Shown here: piece by piece, positions 1 through 8,679 of the stretch
How positions within the stretch are numbered: position 1 is the stretch's first letter
Layout: every line of letters begins with the position of its first letter
NCBI RefSeq assembly: GCF_002117105.1
Contig: NZ_CP019343.1
Span: forward strand, 4,340,001 to 4,404,000
DNA from: Oceanicoccus sagamiensis
GTDB lineage: Bacteria > Pseudomonadota > Gammaproteobacteria > Pseudomonadales > Dasaniaceae
DNA length: 64,000 nucleotides
Direction of reading: 5' to 3'
Notes under the pieces: generated by a model
The model's input: the letters and a program-made list of their open reading frames with translations, nothing else
Told to the model about the DNA's origin: nothing
Databases searched by the model: none
Made by a program: the position numbers and the translations under genes

Positions 1-1
1 C

Positions 2-3000
2 CCGGCTATACCAACGCTAAGAGCAATCATCAATGTTAATGATGATGAAACGCTTGAAGATATATACCCAACCCCTTTAACGACCCTGGCCCTGGATATG
101 GCGTCCACGCAAATGGAAGCCGATGAGAGTTTAAACCTGAAGAACGCCCTTGAAGGCTCACAGGAACTGATCTTCGATACTTATGGCCTGGGCCTTGCCG
201 CTGATGCTGAAGAGTTATTTAGCTCTACCCCGGTAGAAACTGATGCAGAAGGCCAAAGCAAAGAAAGAACATTAAATTACCGAACTGTTTCAGAAGTCGT
301 TGCAGCCATTATTATTGATCTCGAAGAGCAAACCGGGACGACTAACAGCGACGATGTCATCAAAGCCTTCGGTGCAGATTTATCCGACGGCACTATCGAT
401 GGTAAATCCGGTGAAGTCGTCATTGAGTCCTTCACGTCTATCTCTGAAGATGATCTACTGGAGACTGTCACACCAGCAGACCCACTATCCTTACCGCTAC
501 CCGGTTCTGACACCTTAACTATCGCGGACCTCAATACCGTTCTAGCAGCAGAAACGGCAGAAATAAACCCTGAAATTGTTGAGCCTAACGAAGAACCAGC
601 AGCGCCTATCACTACCGAAGATACAGCCCCTATTGTACCGGGAACGGATACAGACGGTGACACGGTAGTTGATACCCGAGACGCTTTTCCGGAAGACCCA
701 ACAGAGTCGGTAGATAGCGATAATGATGGCGTTGGTGACAATAGCGACTTTTATCCAAACGACCCCCGAGGCACCAGCATCACCGATCTGGATCGCGATG
801 AAGATGGCGTACAAAATGATGTTGACGACTTCCCCAACGACCCAACAGAAACTGTAGATACTGATGGCGACAATGTAGGTGATAACAGCGACCAATTCCC
901 TGAAAATAGCAGCGAATCCATCGATAGCGATGGCGATTGCGGAACCACCCCTCAACTGGGTGACACCGCGGGTGATAACTGCGGGGATAACAGCGATATC
1001 TTCCCAAACAACCCCTTTGAGCAATCAGACACCGATAGAGACTGTCAGGACTTTCTTGAAGAAGACGACTACTTAACCGAAAGTGCCGGCTCACTAAACA
1101 ATTGCGGTGACAACTCTGATGCCTTCCCTGAAGACCCCTCTGAAACCGTAGACTCTGATGGCGACGGCGCCGGTGATAACAGCGACCTGTTCCCGAATGA
1201 TGCTAGCGAGTCTGCCGATACTGATGGTGACGGTGTAGGTGATAATGCCGATGCATTCCCGAATGACGCCAATGAAACCGCCGATACTGATGGTGACGGC
1301 GTAGGTGATAATGCCGATGTATTCCCTTTTGACGCGACTGAAACACAGGATACCGATAGCGATGGAACCGGCGATAATAGCGACTTCGCACCAACGGATC
1401 CAGCCATCCAAAATATTTGCCAGACAGATATAGCCGACGAAGATAAACCTTCAGAGTGTTTTGATGATACCGACGGCGATAACGTATTTGACGCATTTGA
1501 TGACTTCCCTAATGATATCGCCGCATCAGTCGATAGTGATGGTGATGATTTTCCAGATGCCTGGAATACCGGTTATAGTCAGGAAGACTCTACAACGGGT
1601 TTAGTACTTGATCTGTTCCCTACTGACGGTAGTGAGACTTCCGATAAAGATGGAGACGGCGTTGGTGATAACAGCGACGGTTTCCCAGACAATGCTCTGG
1701 AGTCAGCTGACACCGACGAGGACTGTGCACTATCATTACCCCAATCTGGTGAAGATACGGGTAACGGCTGTGCCGATAACAGCGATCAGTTCCCTCAAAA
1801 CAGCGCAGAGCTTCTGGATGGCGATATGGACTGCGTCATTAGCGGAGGCATCGTCAACAGCGTAACCGGCGTGACCCAATATCTGGGAGCCGATGACGGT
1901 AACTTTTGTGCGGACAACTCAGAGCCCTTCCCTGCCAACCCTGACGAAATCTCTGACACCGACGGTGACTGTGGCGTCGTAGACAAAACCAGCATGACTG
2001 CAGGTGACGGCTGTGGTGATGGCAGCGACCAATTCCCATTCAATGAGAATGAAATTGCAGACAGCGACTTTGACTGTGACACCCTCTACACTCAGGAAAC
2101 CGGGTATCCAAACAACCCCACCTCTGGTGATGGCTGTGCGGATAATAGCGATCAGTTCCCGGAAAACTCTGCTGAAGTTGCTGATAGCGATATGAGCTGT
2201 ACTGAAGAAAGCACCAACAACCCAATCACTGGCGTTAAGCAGTTCTTCGGTAGCACCGCAGGCAATCTGTGTGGCGACGAAACACAACCTGACGACAGCG
2301 ATGGTGACGGCGTTAATGATCCAGACGACCTGTTCACATTCAACAGCAAAGAATGGGAAGACAGTGATCAGGATTGTGATAGCTTCGACAGCAACTATGA
2401 CTACGACGCCGAGGACGCTGGCGATGGTTGTGGCGACAACAGTGATATCTTCCCAGAAAACTCAGCAGAACTGGCTGATTATGATGCTGACTGCGTAGTC
2501 GCGGCCGAAGATACCGTGGTGAATTCTGACAGCGGGATGGCGATCACTCAGTATACGGGTTTAGCGACCGGTAATGGCTGTGGCGATAATAGCGATGATG
2601 CTATCTACATTGGTACAGGCACACTGAACCAGTTCTCTGCAGCTTCCGCTTTTGTTACTGGCATCTATGAAATAGAAGATGACATGGCCAACTCTCTAAA
2701 TGGCACCGATGCTCCACAGTCCATCTCACTGAGCTTTGATGTGGAAATTCTGCCTTCAGTTGATAGAACCAGCTACTCAAGCTCACGCTTGATTCTGAAT
2801 GGCCAGTTCAGCACCAGTAACAATAGCGCAATCCCCAAGGGAACCCGCCAAACCTGGATTTACACTGACGCCATTTACACTAATGACAACAACTCAAGCA
2901 GTGTAACCACTGATCCATGGTACGAAACGGGTACAGGCGTTTATACAGCAGGTACAACGGTTGTTTCAGGCTTCGATATCACCCTTAACAACGTAGGTGC

Positions 3001-3307
3001 CATTGAAGACGTAGCAGCGGGCAGTATCAACATTAACGGCGGAGCCGGTGACACCGGTGACAGCCTGGATGACAAGGCCGCCGACTACCTGAAAATTGGT
3101 GCTCAACTCAGCACGGATGTGCCGGCACTAACCACAGACCCAAACGCGGGCGCAGTCAGGTGTGATAAATCCTGTGATACATTTGATAGAACAAAACTTA
3201 CCTTCGTCACCATTACCCATAATGCTGATGGAACGGTTGACTTAAAATTCAATCTGGTAAGTGGAAGTAATGGTACAGGCTATCTGGTCTATAACGACAC
3301 GCCCTAA
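2..3307 (+). CDS. Secreted TSP3-repeat calcium-binding protein, 5'-truncated by window edge
   Basis: The frame is open from base 2, so the ATG at 98 is probably internal and the true start lies upstream of the window. Residues from about 190 to 840 (counted from that ATG) are tandem Asp-rich thrombospondin type 3 repeats of the form DxDGDGVGDNxDxFP, which bind Ca2+ in known TSP3 proteins. About nine repeats carry an inserted loop of 10-30 residues bracketed by two cysteines. The last 230 residues form a separate, non-repetitive domain beginning near GTGTLNQF. There is no PEP-CTERM tail or other sorting signal at the C terminus. Two copies of a 66-bp unit (from 1214 and 1280) are almost identical. 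Extracellular location is inferred from the repeats and cysteines, because the N terminus is not visible. The gene is followed by a strong terminator. Confidence 0.85.
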   Translation, partial: PAIPTLRAIINVNDDETLEDIYPTPLTTLALDMASTQMEADESLNLKNALEGSQELIFDTYGLGLAADAEELFSSTPVETDAEGQSKERTLNYRTVSEVVAAIIIDLEEQTGTTNSDDVIKAFGADLSDGTIDGKSGEVVIESFTSISEDDLLETVTPADPLSLPLPGSDTLTIADLNTVLAAETAEINPEIVEPNEEPAAPITTEDTAPIVPGTDTDGDTVVDTRDAFPEDPTESVDSDNDGVGDNSDFYPNDPRGTSITDLDRDEDGVQNDVDDFPNDPTETVDTDGDNVGDNSDQFPENSSESIDSDGDCGTTPQLGDTAGDNCGDNSDIFPNNPFEQSDTDRDCQDFLEEDDYLTESAGSLNNCGDNSDAFPEDPSETVDSDGDGAGDNSDLFPNDASESADTDGDGVGDNADAFPNDANETADTDGDGVGDNADVFPFDATETQDTDSDGTGDNSDFAPTDPAIQNICQTDIADEDKPSECFDDTDGDNVFDAFDDFPNDIAASVDSDGDDFPDAWNTGYSQEDSTTGLVLDLFPTDGSETSDKDGDGVGDNSDGFPDNALESADTDEDCALSLPQSGEDTGNGCADNSDQFPQNSAELLDGDMDCVISGGIVNSVTGVTQYLGADDGNFCADNSEPFPANPDEISDTDGDCGVVDKTSMTAGDGCGDGSDQFPFNENEIADSDFDCDTLYTQETGYPNNPTSGDGCADNSDQFPENSAEVADSDMSCTEESTNNPITGVKQFFGSTAGNLCGDETQPDDSDGDGVNDPDDLFTFNSKEWEDSDQDCDSFDSNYDYDAEDAGDGCGDNSDIFPENSAELADYDADCVVAAEDTVVNSDSGMAITQYTGLATGNGCGDNSDDAIYIGTGTLNQFSAASAFVTGIYEIEDDMANSLNGTDAPQSISLSFDVEILPSVDRTSYSSSRLILNGQFSTSNNSAIPKGTRQTWIYTDAIYTNDNNSSSVTTDPWYETGTGVYTAGTTVVSGFDITLNNVGAIEDVAAGSININGGAGDTGDSLDDKAADYLKIGAQLSTDVPALTTDPNAGAVRCDKSCDTFDRTKLTFVTITHNADGTVDLKFNLVSGSNGTGYLVYNDTP

Positions 3308-3322
3308 ACCGCCCCAAGACCC

Positions 3323-3357
3323 AAAAGCCAGTAGCCTTCGCTACTGGCTTTTTTTTG
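3323..3357. terminator. Bidirectional rho-independent terminator
   Basis: A perfect 10-bp stem (3326-3335 with 3340-3349) with a CTTC loop is followed by a T run and preceded by an A run. It lies between the convergent TSP3-repeat gene and a sulfotransferase gene and could serve both. Confidence 0.9.
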
Positions 3358-3365
3358 CCTGGCAA

Positions 3366-4253
3366 TTAATCAAGATCACTCCAATACGTCCCCTGCCGAT
3401 TAAAATGCTGTAACAAGCTAACAGTATCATCCTTTAGCTCGGCGATAATACGTTGCTTTAATGTCTCATCCCACTCCAGGGAAACCTTAAGATCTTCACG
3501 GCCTATTTTATTCTTTCTCTGCAATGTAGACTCTTTGGAGTTTTTATTTTCAGCACTCAAGTCTGGTCTCCATTCAGCATCGATACCCAGAAACCGACAA
3601 ACATCTTGAAAAACAGCAAAGGTATCGTCCACATAGTCCTCAAACCAGACCACCTTGATATCACTCTCTGGGAACACGCCCCTATAAGCCTGGTAAACCT
3701 CCCAATAACGACTGGAATGGATAATGGCAGGTATCTGTAAAACCGCATCATTAATCGACGCAGGAGCCAAAGAGCCGGGCGTTGAAATATGCTCAATATA
3801 AGCGGACACCATACGCTCTATAGGATGACGCACCATATAGATAATTTTGGCTTTGGGTACATGGTGCTTAATGCGGGCTATGGTATGAGGGTGCTGGCGT
3901 ATACGGGAATAGGATGTTGAGGCATCACCAATCGCCAACTCATTTCTGCAGTGACTATACATGGCCAAATACTGCTTATAGCCTTTGGCATAATTCAGGT
4001 CTTCTGAAAAGAAATGCGGTTCTTTGCGTTGCACAATGGCAGCTTCAGGATGTTCAGATAAGAGCGAAGCTAACGAGGTTGTTGCAGCTTTAGCCGCACC
4101 AATAATAAAGAAGTTGGGCTTAGCCTTACCCCCGCGCTGTCGTTTTTTAACCAAAGAAGAAATTCCCAAAAACTTGTTTAATATCAAGTAATACCTGCCT
4201 TTTTTGACCAGTATTACCACCAGCCAACATTGTACAACAAGACAGCAAAACAT
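3366..4253 (-). CDS. Sulfotransferase, heparan-sulfate/NDST type
   Basis: This should transfer sulfate from PAPS to an unknown acceptor. The 5'-phosphosulfate loop is seen as AAKAATTSL (residues about 53-61) after a beta strand FFIIG. The 3'-phosphate motif is seen as RHPIERMVSAY (about 143-153). The length of 295 residues fits the family. The first 45 residues are hydrophobic then basic, which could be a membrane anchor or could mean the real start lies downstream; ATG at 4253 has no clear ribosome binding site. The gene diverges from the methyltransferase gene with only 41 bp between starts, so their promoters must overlap. It flanks a run of other modification enzymes. Acceptor not predictable. 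Confidence 0.8.
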   Translation of the reverse strand: MFCCLVVQCWLVVILVKKGRYYLILNKFLGISSLVKKRQRGGKAKPNFFIIGAAKAATTSLASLLSEHPEAAIVQRKEPHFFSEDLNYAKGYKQYLAMYSHCRNELAIGDASTSYSRIRQHPHTIARIKHHVPKAKIIYMVRHPIERMVSAYIEHISTPGSLAPASINDAVLQIPAIIHSSRYWEVYQAYRGVFPESDIKVVWFEDYVDDTFAVFQDVCRFLGIDAEWRPDLSAENKNSKESTLQRKNKIGREDLKVSLEWDETLKQRIIAELKDDTVSLLQHFNRQGTYWSDLD

Positions 4254-4294
4254 ATACTAGTACATATATCGGCAACATAATAAAATAAACAAAT

Positions 4295-5272
4295 ATGAAT
4301 AAACTTAATAAAAGCCAATGGACCAGCTACTGGCAGGAAAGCGCCGCTATCAATAGCTTTGGGCCCGACAATTACAATGAAGAAATTGCCAGTTTTTGGC
4401 AACATCAATTGTCCGGAAAAAACTACAGTAAATTGCTCGATTTAGCCTGCGGCAATGGAGCCATATCCTGGCTGGCCAACGATATCATCAACACCGAAAA
4501 TCCCACCACTGAAATTACCGGTGTAGATTTTTCCAATATTACCCCATTCAGCAGCCTGAAACGTAAACCTGAAGACTATCCCTTGCTAAATTTTATAGGG
4601 AATACTGATATTGAAGCACTACCCTTTGAGGACAACAGTTACGATGCAGCTATTAGCCAGTACGGTATTGAGTACTCCAACCTGGACAAAACCATAGCTG
4701 AACTATCCAGGGTACTAAAACACAAAAGCAGCCTTTATCTACTTATACATACACATCAATCTGACATTGTAAAACAGTCTACTAAAAGCCTTCAGCAGTA
4801 TGAAACCATCCTGAAACAACTCAAGATCCATGAAGATTTTCAAAGCTTGCATACTATTATAGGCGCCGAGACCAACATGCAAAAAGTAAGAAACAATCCT
4901 GCTTTTTCTCTACAGAGTAAAGTTATCGAAAGTAAACTAATGCCTATCAACCAAATTATTAAATCCAACAACAACCCACCAGCCCTAATTGCTTATAAGC
5001 AACAATTGATTAGTCGATTCTCAGATCAGGCTATTTCCCAGGGCCCTGCCGGTCGAAAAGAATCCATTGAAGCAGCCAGAAGAACATTTAGCGACTATAT
5101 AAAACGCATCAATGACTTGAAAAAAATTGCATTAAGCGACCAGGCTATCAATAAACTTATTGAATCACTCAACGGACAAGGCTTTTCTATTGAAAACCAA
5201 CAGCCACTGAGCCAAGGGAAAATTGAAAATATCGGACTAGCCATCATTGCACACAGAAATCAACCCGCCTAA
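4295..5272 (+). CDS. Class I SAM-dependent methyltransferase
   Basis: A Rossmann-type methyltransferase of 325 residues. The SAM-binding motif I is seen as LLDLACGNG (about 47-55), followed by an acidic motif in GVDFS and a motif IV-like region ISQYGIEY and a RVLK segment typical of the UbiE/Methyltransf_11 group. The C-terminal half is helical and matches nothing I recognise. It is the first gene of a rightward run of five genes (4295-8679) with short gaps or overlaps, so it is probably cotranscribed with the sulfotransferase and hydroxylase genes. Substrate unknown. Confidence 0.75.
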   Translation: MNKLNKSQWTSYWQESAAINSFGPDNYNEEIASFWQHQLSGKNYSKLLDLACGNGAISWLANDIINTENPTTEITGVDFSNITPFSSLKRKPEDYPLLNFIGNTDIEALPFEDNSYDAAISQYGIEYSNLDKTIAELSRVLKHKSSLYLLIHTHQSDIVKQSTKSLQQYETILKQLKIHEDFQSLHTIIGAETNMQKVRNNPAFSLQSKVIESKLMPINQIIKSNNNPPALIAYKQQLISRFSDQAISQGPAGRKESIEAARRTFSDYIKRINDLKKIALSDQAINKLIESLNGQGFSIENQQPLSQGKIENIGLAIIAHRNQPA

Positions 5273-5285
5273 CCGGAACAGTGTG

Positions 5286-6220
5286 ATGCAGACCTCCCTA
5301 AGCCCGCAAGTTAAAAATTTTATGGCGAATTTTGAGCCACATATGTCGGCAAGCAACGTCCTGAGCACCTTTAAAGACCCGGTATTTATTCTTGCGGCAC
5401 CGAGATCAGGTAGCTCACTACTTTTTAAAACCCTCTGCCAAGCCCCTGATATATGGAGTATTGCTAACGAAAGCCATCAAATTTATGCCAACTTTCCACA
5501 CCTTGCCATGGAAAACAGCAACTTTGACTCTGGGGCGCTCGGTAAAAAGCATGCCGATAAAAAAACAGCTACAGCCTTAAGGGCACTCTACGCGGCATCT
5601 ATTGTTAATAGAAACAACCAACGATTTTTCGACCTCCCCCAAAAACCTAAAAACATTATATTTCTTGAAAAAACCCCAGAAACTCTCTAAACATTCCTTT
5701 TCTAAAGTCTATTTACCCCTCAGCAAGATTTATCTACTTACATAGAGACCCAAGGGAAAATATCAGCAGCATAATCGAAGCCTGGGAACAAGGGGAAAAA
5801 AACGGCAAGTTTATCACCTTCAGAAACCTTCCGGATTGGCCCATGCCACACTGGTGCTTATTACTACCAAGAGGCTGGAGAAATATGAAAGGGAGAAGCC
5901 TTGCGGAGATAGCTGGCTTTCAGTGGCAATCCTGCAACGATGCCATTCTCAATGAACTTGAAAAAATCAGCTCAAAAAAGTGGACCACAATAAGCCACCA
6001 AGAATTAACCAGCAACACTAAAGCCACTGTAACTCAGCTATCCAATTTTATCGGCAACCATATTGACGAGCATTTCGATGAGTATATTAGCCATGAACTA
6101 CCACTTTCATCAACGACTATAACAGCCCCCAAAAAAGATAAATGGATGCGGCATAAGAATGAAATAGAAGCCCTACTACCGGGCCTACAAAAAACGACAG
6201 ATAGAATTAATGCGTTATAA
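5286..6220 (+). CDS. Sulfotransferase, frameshifted as sequenced
   Basis: The first part (stop at 5688-5690) carries the PAPS loop AAPRSGSSLL (about residues 37-46) and runs to EKTP. The remainder continues in another frame as NSLNIPFLKS and then YLHRDPREN, the 3'-phosphate motif. One extra C in the run CCCC at 5674-5677 joins the two parts as EKTPRNSLNIPF, which is how this family normally reads. The joined product has about 311 residues. An ATG at 5247 is also in frame, but it overlaps the previous gene; I prefer 5286. Either a homopolymer sequencing error or a recent inactivating deletion would explain it. Two other genes in the window show the same kind of break, which favours error. The gene sits inside the modification-enzyme operon. 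Confidence 0.75.
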
Positions 6221-6250
6221 CAATATAATTAATTCAGGTGACATTTAATC

Positions 6251-6862
6251 ATGAACATTAAAGGCGACTTTATAAAAATAGATGATTTTGATATTACTGA
6301 TATCAAAGCCCGAGTTCTTGATATCTCCGAAGATATCTGGAATGCAGACGCATTTAGACAAAAAACCTTTGAAGTCCATAAACATACACAAACCATTAAA
6401 CTGATTATGGATGAAGACGGCCGACACACAGGACCGACACTCCACCCTATTTATCACGAATTAGAAAATGTTATAACACCGGTAGAAAACTGCATTCGAA
6501 GAAACTATAACAATACGCTTAAAGCAAAAAAACTACGCAAGAAAAACCCTGCAGGCTACTTTATTCGCATGATATTGGTAAGGCTTAATGCCAAGGGTAT
6601 AATACCAAAACATGTTGATACCGGAGAAACATTGATGAAGTGCCATCGTATACACCTCCCCATTATTACCAATGAAAAAAATATTTTCTCGGTTGGTGAA
6701 AGTAGCAAAGCACTAAAAGCCGGCGAAATATGGGAAATAAACAACCGTCACGAACACGGCGTTGTCAACAGCAGTGACGAAGGGCGTATACACCTTATTA
6801 TGGACTACGTTCTTCCTGGTGAAAAAGTTAAAGACACCGATGGCAGCAACCTAACCTGCTGA
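6251..6862 (+). CDS. Aspartyl/asparaginyl beta-hydroxylase-like Fe(II)/2OG dioxygenase
   Basis: A 203-residue protein with the facial triad of the family: HVD (His121, Asp123) and a distal His169 in the string HGVVN. Arg179 in the following strand GRIHLIMDY would bind 2-oxoglutarate. This His-Val-x-Asn then Arg arrangement is typical of the aspartyl/asparaginyl hydroxylase domain (PF05118). Known members hydroxylate the beta carbon of Asp or Asn in proteins, or free amino acids in peptide pathways. No signal peptide or membrane segment is visible, so it acts in the cytoplasm. It begins 30 bp after the frameshifted sulfotransferase and 12 bp before the SET-like gene. Confidence 0.75.
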   Translation: MNIKGDFIKIDDFDITDIKARVLDISEDIWNADAFRQKTFEVHKHTQTIKLIMDEDGRHTGPTLHPIYHELENVITPVENCIRRNYNNTLKAKKLRKKNPAGYFIRMILVRLNAKGIIPKHVDTGETLMKCHRIHLPIITNEKNIFSVGESSKALKAGEIWEINNRHEHGVVNSSDEGRIHLIMDYVLPGEKVKDTDGSNLTC

Positions 6863-6874
6863 GAATAGTTAACA

Positions 6875-8065
6875 ATGGCCCACATAACCTCAGACAACCC
6901 TGAAGCATCTAAAACACTGCAAGAATTGCAGGAACTGGTCATTGAAAATGGTGGGCATATCCACCCTGACATTAACTTTGTTGTTAACAACAATAGCCTC
7001 AGCATTGAAAGCCCATTAAATGCCAGCAACCAGGACCATCTACTCTACATCCCTGATGCCTGCCTACCCTGCTATGATGACTTCGATATCACGCTTAAGA
7101 ATAATGAGATAGCTATATCCCCCAAAAATCAGAGTATTCCACAAAGCCAACAACAGGCCTTCAATTTATTAATAACATTGTTTAACCTGACTAAGAAGCT
7201 CGACGAGCATCGAGAGAACTTCCCAGGTTTATTGCAACCACTACCCGAAGAAATTATCGAACTCCTGGGCAAAAAAGACCCAAGCGCAAAAACGCAATTA
7301 TCTCCACCGGGTAAAACGGCTGAGCAGCACTTGCTCGACAGCTTTTTTCATACAAGATACCTGAGCAGCGTACGACAGAACGGAGAAAGAAAAAGAGTCC
7401 TGCTGCCGATGATTGACTTTATTAATCATAATGCCAACGCCCTACCTTTTACTACAGCCAGAGCAGATAGCGGCAATTTTATGGGTATTATTGTTTGCCA
7501 CTGGAAAGACAGTGACTCATCTCGAGAATGCTTTGTTGATTACTATCCACTCGATCCAATGGCACGCTTTCTTGGTTATGGCTTTGTTGATACCAGCGCT
7601 AACTATATCCAATCCATCCCGCTCTCAATAGTCATAGAGTCAGTGGGCTGCTTGCATATCAATAACAAACTGCCCAAACCGGAAGAACAGAATAAGCTGC
7701 CCACATTTGAAGCTTTCAGCAAAATCGACAACTATCAGCCCTATGTTCAAATCGACCAAAGCGGTAACCTCACCCTGAGCCATCTGGCCATCCCCATCAA
7801 GGACGATGAGACCAAGCACCTGAACCCTGCTATCAAACATGCTATTCAAATGATGTCCGGAAAAAAACTTAAAGGAAAGAAACTCGAACGCCTTGCTCAA
7901 AAAGCGCAAAAGACCCTTATAAGAGAGAATATTAAATACAGCCAAAATGCCTACAAATATCTGGAAAACCGAGACAATAGTGACCTTACTGAAAGTGCAC
8001 TATCCACATTACAGCAGCTCTTCCAGTTTGAACATCAACAGCTATCAAAGTATCTAAAATCATGA
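6875..8065 (+). CDS. SET-domain protein of the Rubisco-LSMT/SETD3-like type (probable protein methyltransferase)
   Basis: Not annotated by any strong motif, but the layout fits the LSMT/SETD family. Near the N terminus, ENGGHIHP (about 25-31) leads to LLYIP (56-60), as in the SET N-terminal lobe. LLPMIDFINHNANALPF (about 176-192) matches the conserved strand ending in Asn-His that binds SAM. A tyrosine-containing segment DYYPLDPMARFLGYGFVD (about 222-239) matches the SET C-terminal signature ending in YGFV. The last 150 residues are helical, as in the LSMT substrate-binding domain. Family members methylate lysine or histidine in proteins. It overlaps the next gene by 4 bp (ATGA), so the two are translationally coupled. 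The assignment is from sequence reading only. Confidence 0.55.
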   Translation: MAHITSDNPEASKTLQELQELVIENGGHIHPDINFVVNNNSLSIESPLNASNQDHLLYIPDACLPCYDDFDITLKNNEIAISPKNQSIPQSQQQAFNLLITLFNLTKKLDEHRENFPGLLQPLPEEIIELLGKKDPSAKTQLSPPGKTAEQHLLDSFFHTRYLSSVRQNGERKRVLLPMIDFINHNANALPFTTARADSGNFMGIIVCHWKDSDSSRECFVDYYPLDPMARFLGYGFVDTSANYIQSIPLSIVIESVGCLHINNKLPKPEEQNKLPTFEAFSKIDNYQPYVQIDQSGNLTLSHLAIPIKDDETKHLNPAIKHAIQMMSGKKLKGKKLERLAQKAQKTLIRENIKYSQNAYKYLENRDNSDLTESALSTLQQLFQFEHQQLSKYLKS

Positions 8066-8679
8066 AAAAGAAAAAAAAGAGCAATCGGAAACGCCTGCTA
8101 GCCGATGAGAAATTTGTTAACGACAGAACTCGCAACGTTGACCCCTTGCAACGAGAAGAGTCTGAACTCACCGAAGAGGAAATTGAAGCACTAATAGAAT
8201 TTGCCGACCAGAAAGCAGTTCAAGGAGAGTTAGAGCATGACCCTGGCAACAATGCCGACAAAATACGCCGCTCTAAAATCATATGGCTACCCAAAGAAGA
8301 CTTCCCCCAGGTTTATAAAAAGTTATGGCGAATGGCACAGAAGGCCAACAAAGAATATCGCTTTGATATAACGATGTTTATTGATGACATTCAAATATCT
8401 TATTACGACGAAAAAGAGGAAGGGTTTTTCCGCTGGCATACGGATATGGACTTCAGCCGAATGTTGAGAAAACTGTCCATATCGGTACCACTTAATCAAA
8501 GCAGTGAGTATGAAGGCGGTGAATTAAAGTTTAACCCACATGGCGAGGAGGTCACCACATACCAGAAGAAAGGCCAAGGAATTATTTTCCCAAGCTTTGT
8601 ACTGCATACTGTCACCCCAGTCACCAAAGGGCGCCGCTACAGTCTGGTCGCCTGGGTCGGCGGACAGCCATTACGTTGA
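8062..8679 (+). CDS. Prolyl-4-hydroxylase-type Fe(II)/2OG oxygenase
   Basis: A 205-residue oxygenase. HTD (His126, Asp128) and His182 in SFVLHTVTPV form the iron site, and Arg192 in KGRRYSL would hold 2-oxoglutarate. EGGEL between them is typical of the P4Hc/PKHD group. The first 15 residues are very lysine-rich, unlike most members. It is the last gene of the rightward modification operon. Its stop overlaps the convergent TPR-sulfotransferase gene by 9 bp. Likely substrates in the family are proline, lysine or other residues in proteins or peptides; none can be named here. Confidence 0.8.
   Translation: MKKKKKSNRKRLLADEKFVNDRTRNVDPLQREESELTEEEIEALIEFADQKAVQGELEHDPGNNADKIRRSKIIWLPKEDFPQVYKKLWRMAQKANKEYRFDITMFIDDIQISYYDEKEEGFFRWHTDMDFSRMLRKLSISVPLNQSSEYEGGELKFNPHGEEVTTYQKKGQGIIFPSFVLHTVTPVTKGRRYSLVAWVGGQPLR

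Noticed and set aside
277-2498. Many antisense and shifted reading frames within the TSP3-repeat gene
   Set aside because: They are by-products of the repeated GAT/GAC codons and have repetitive, non-protein-like sequences.
5274-6220. Programmed frameshift in the sulfotransferase gene
   Set aside because: No slippery heptamer or stem-loop at the junction, and two unrelated genes have the same kind of break.
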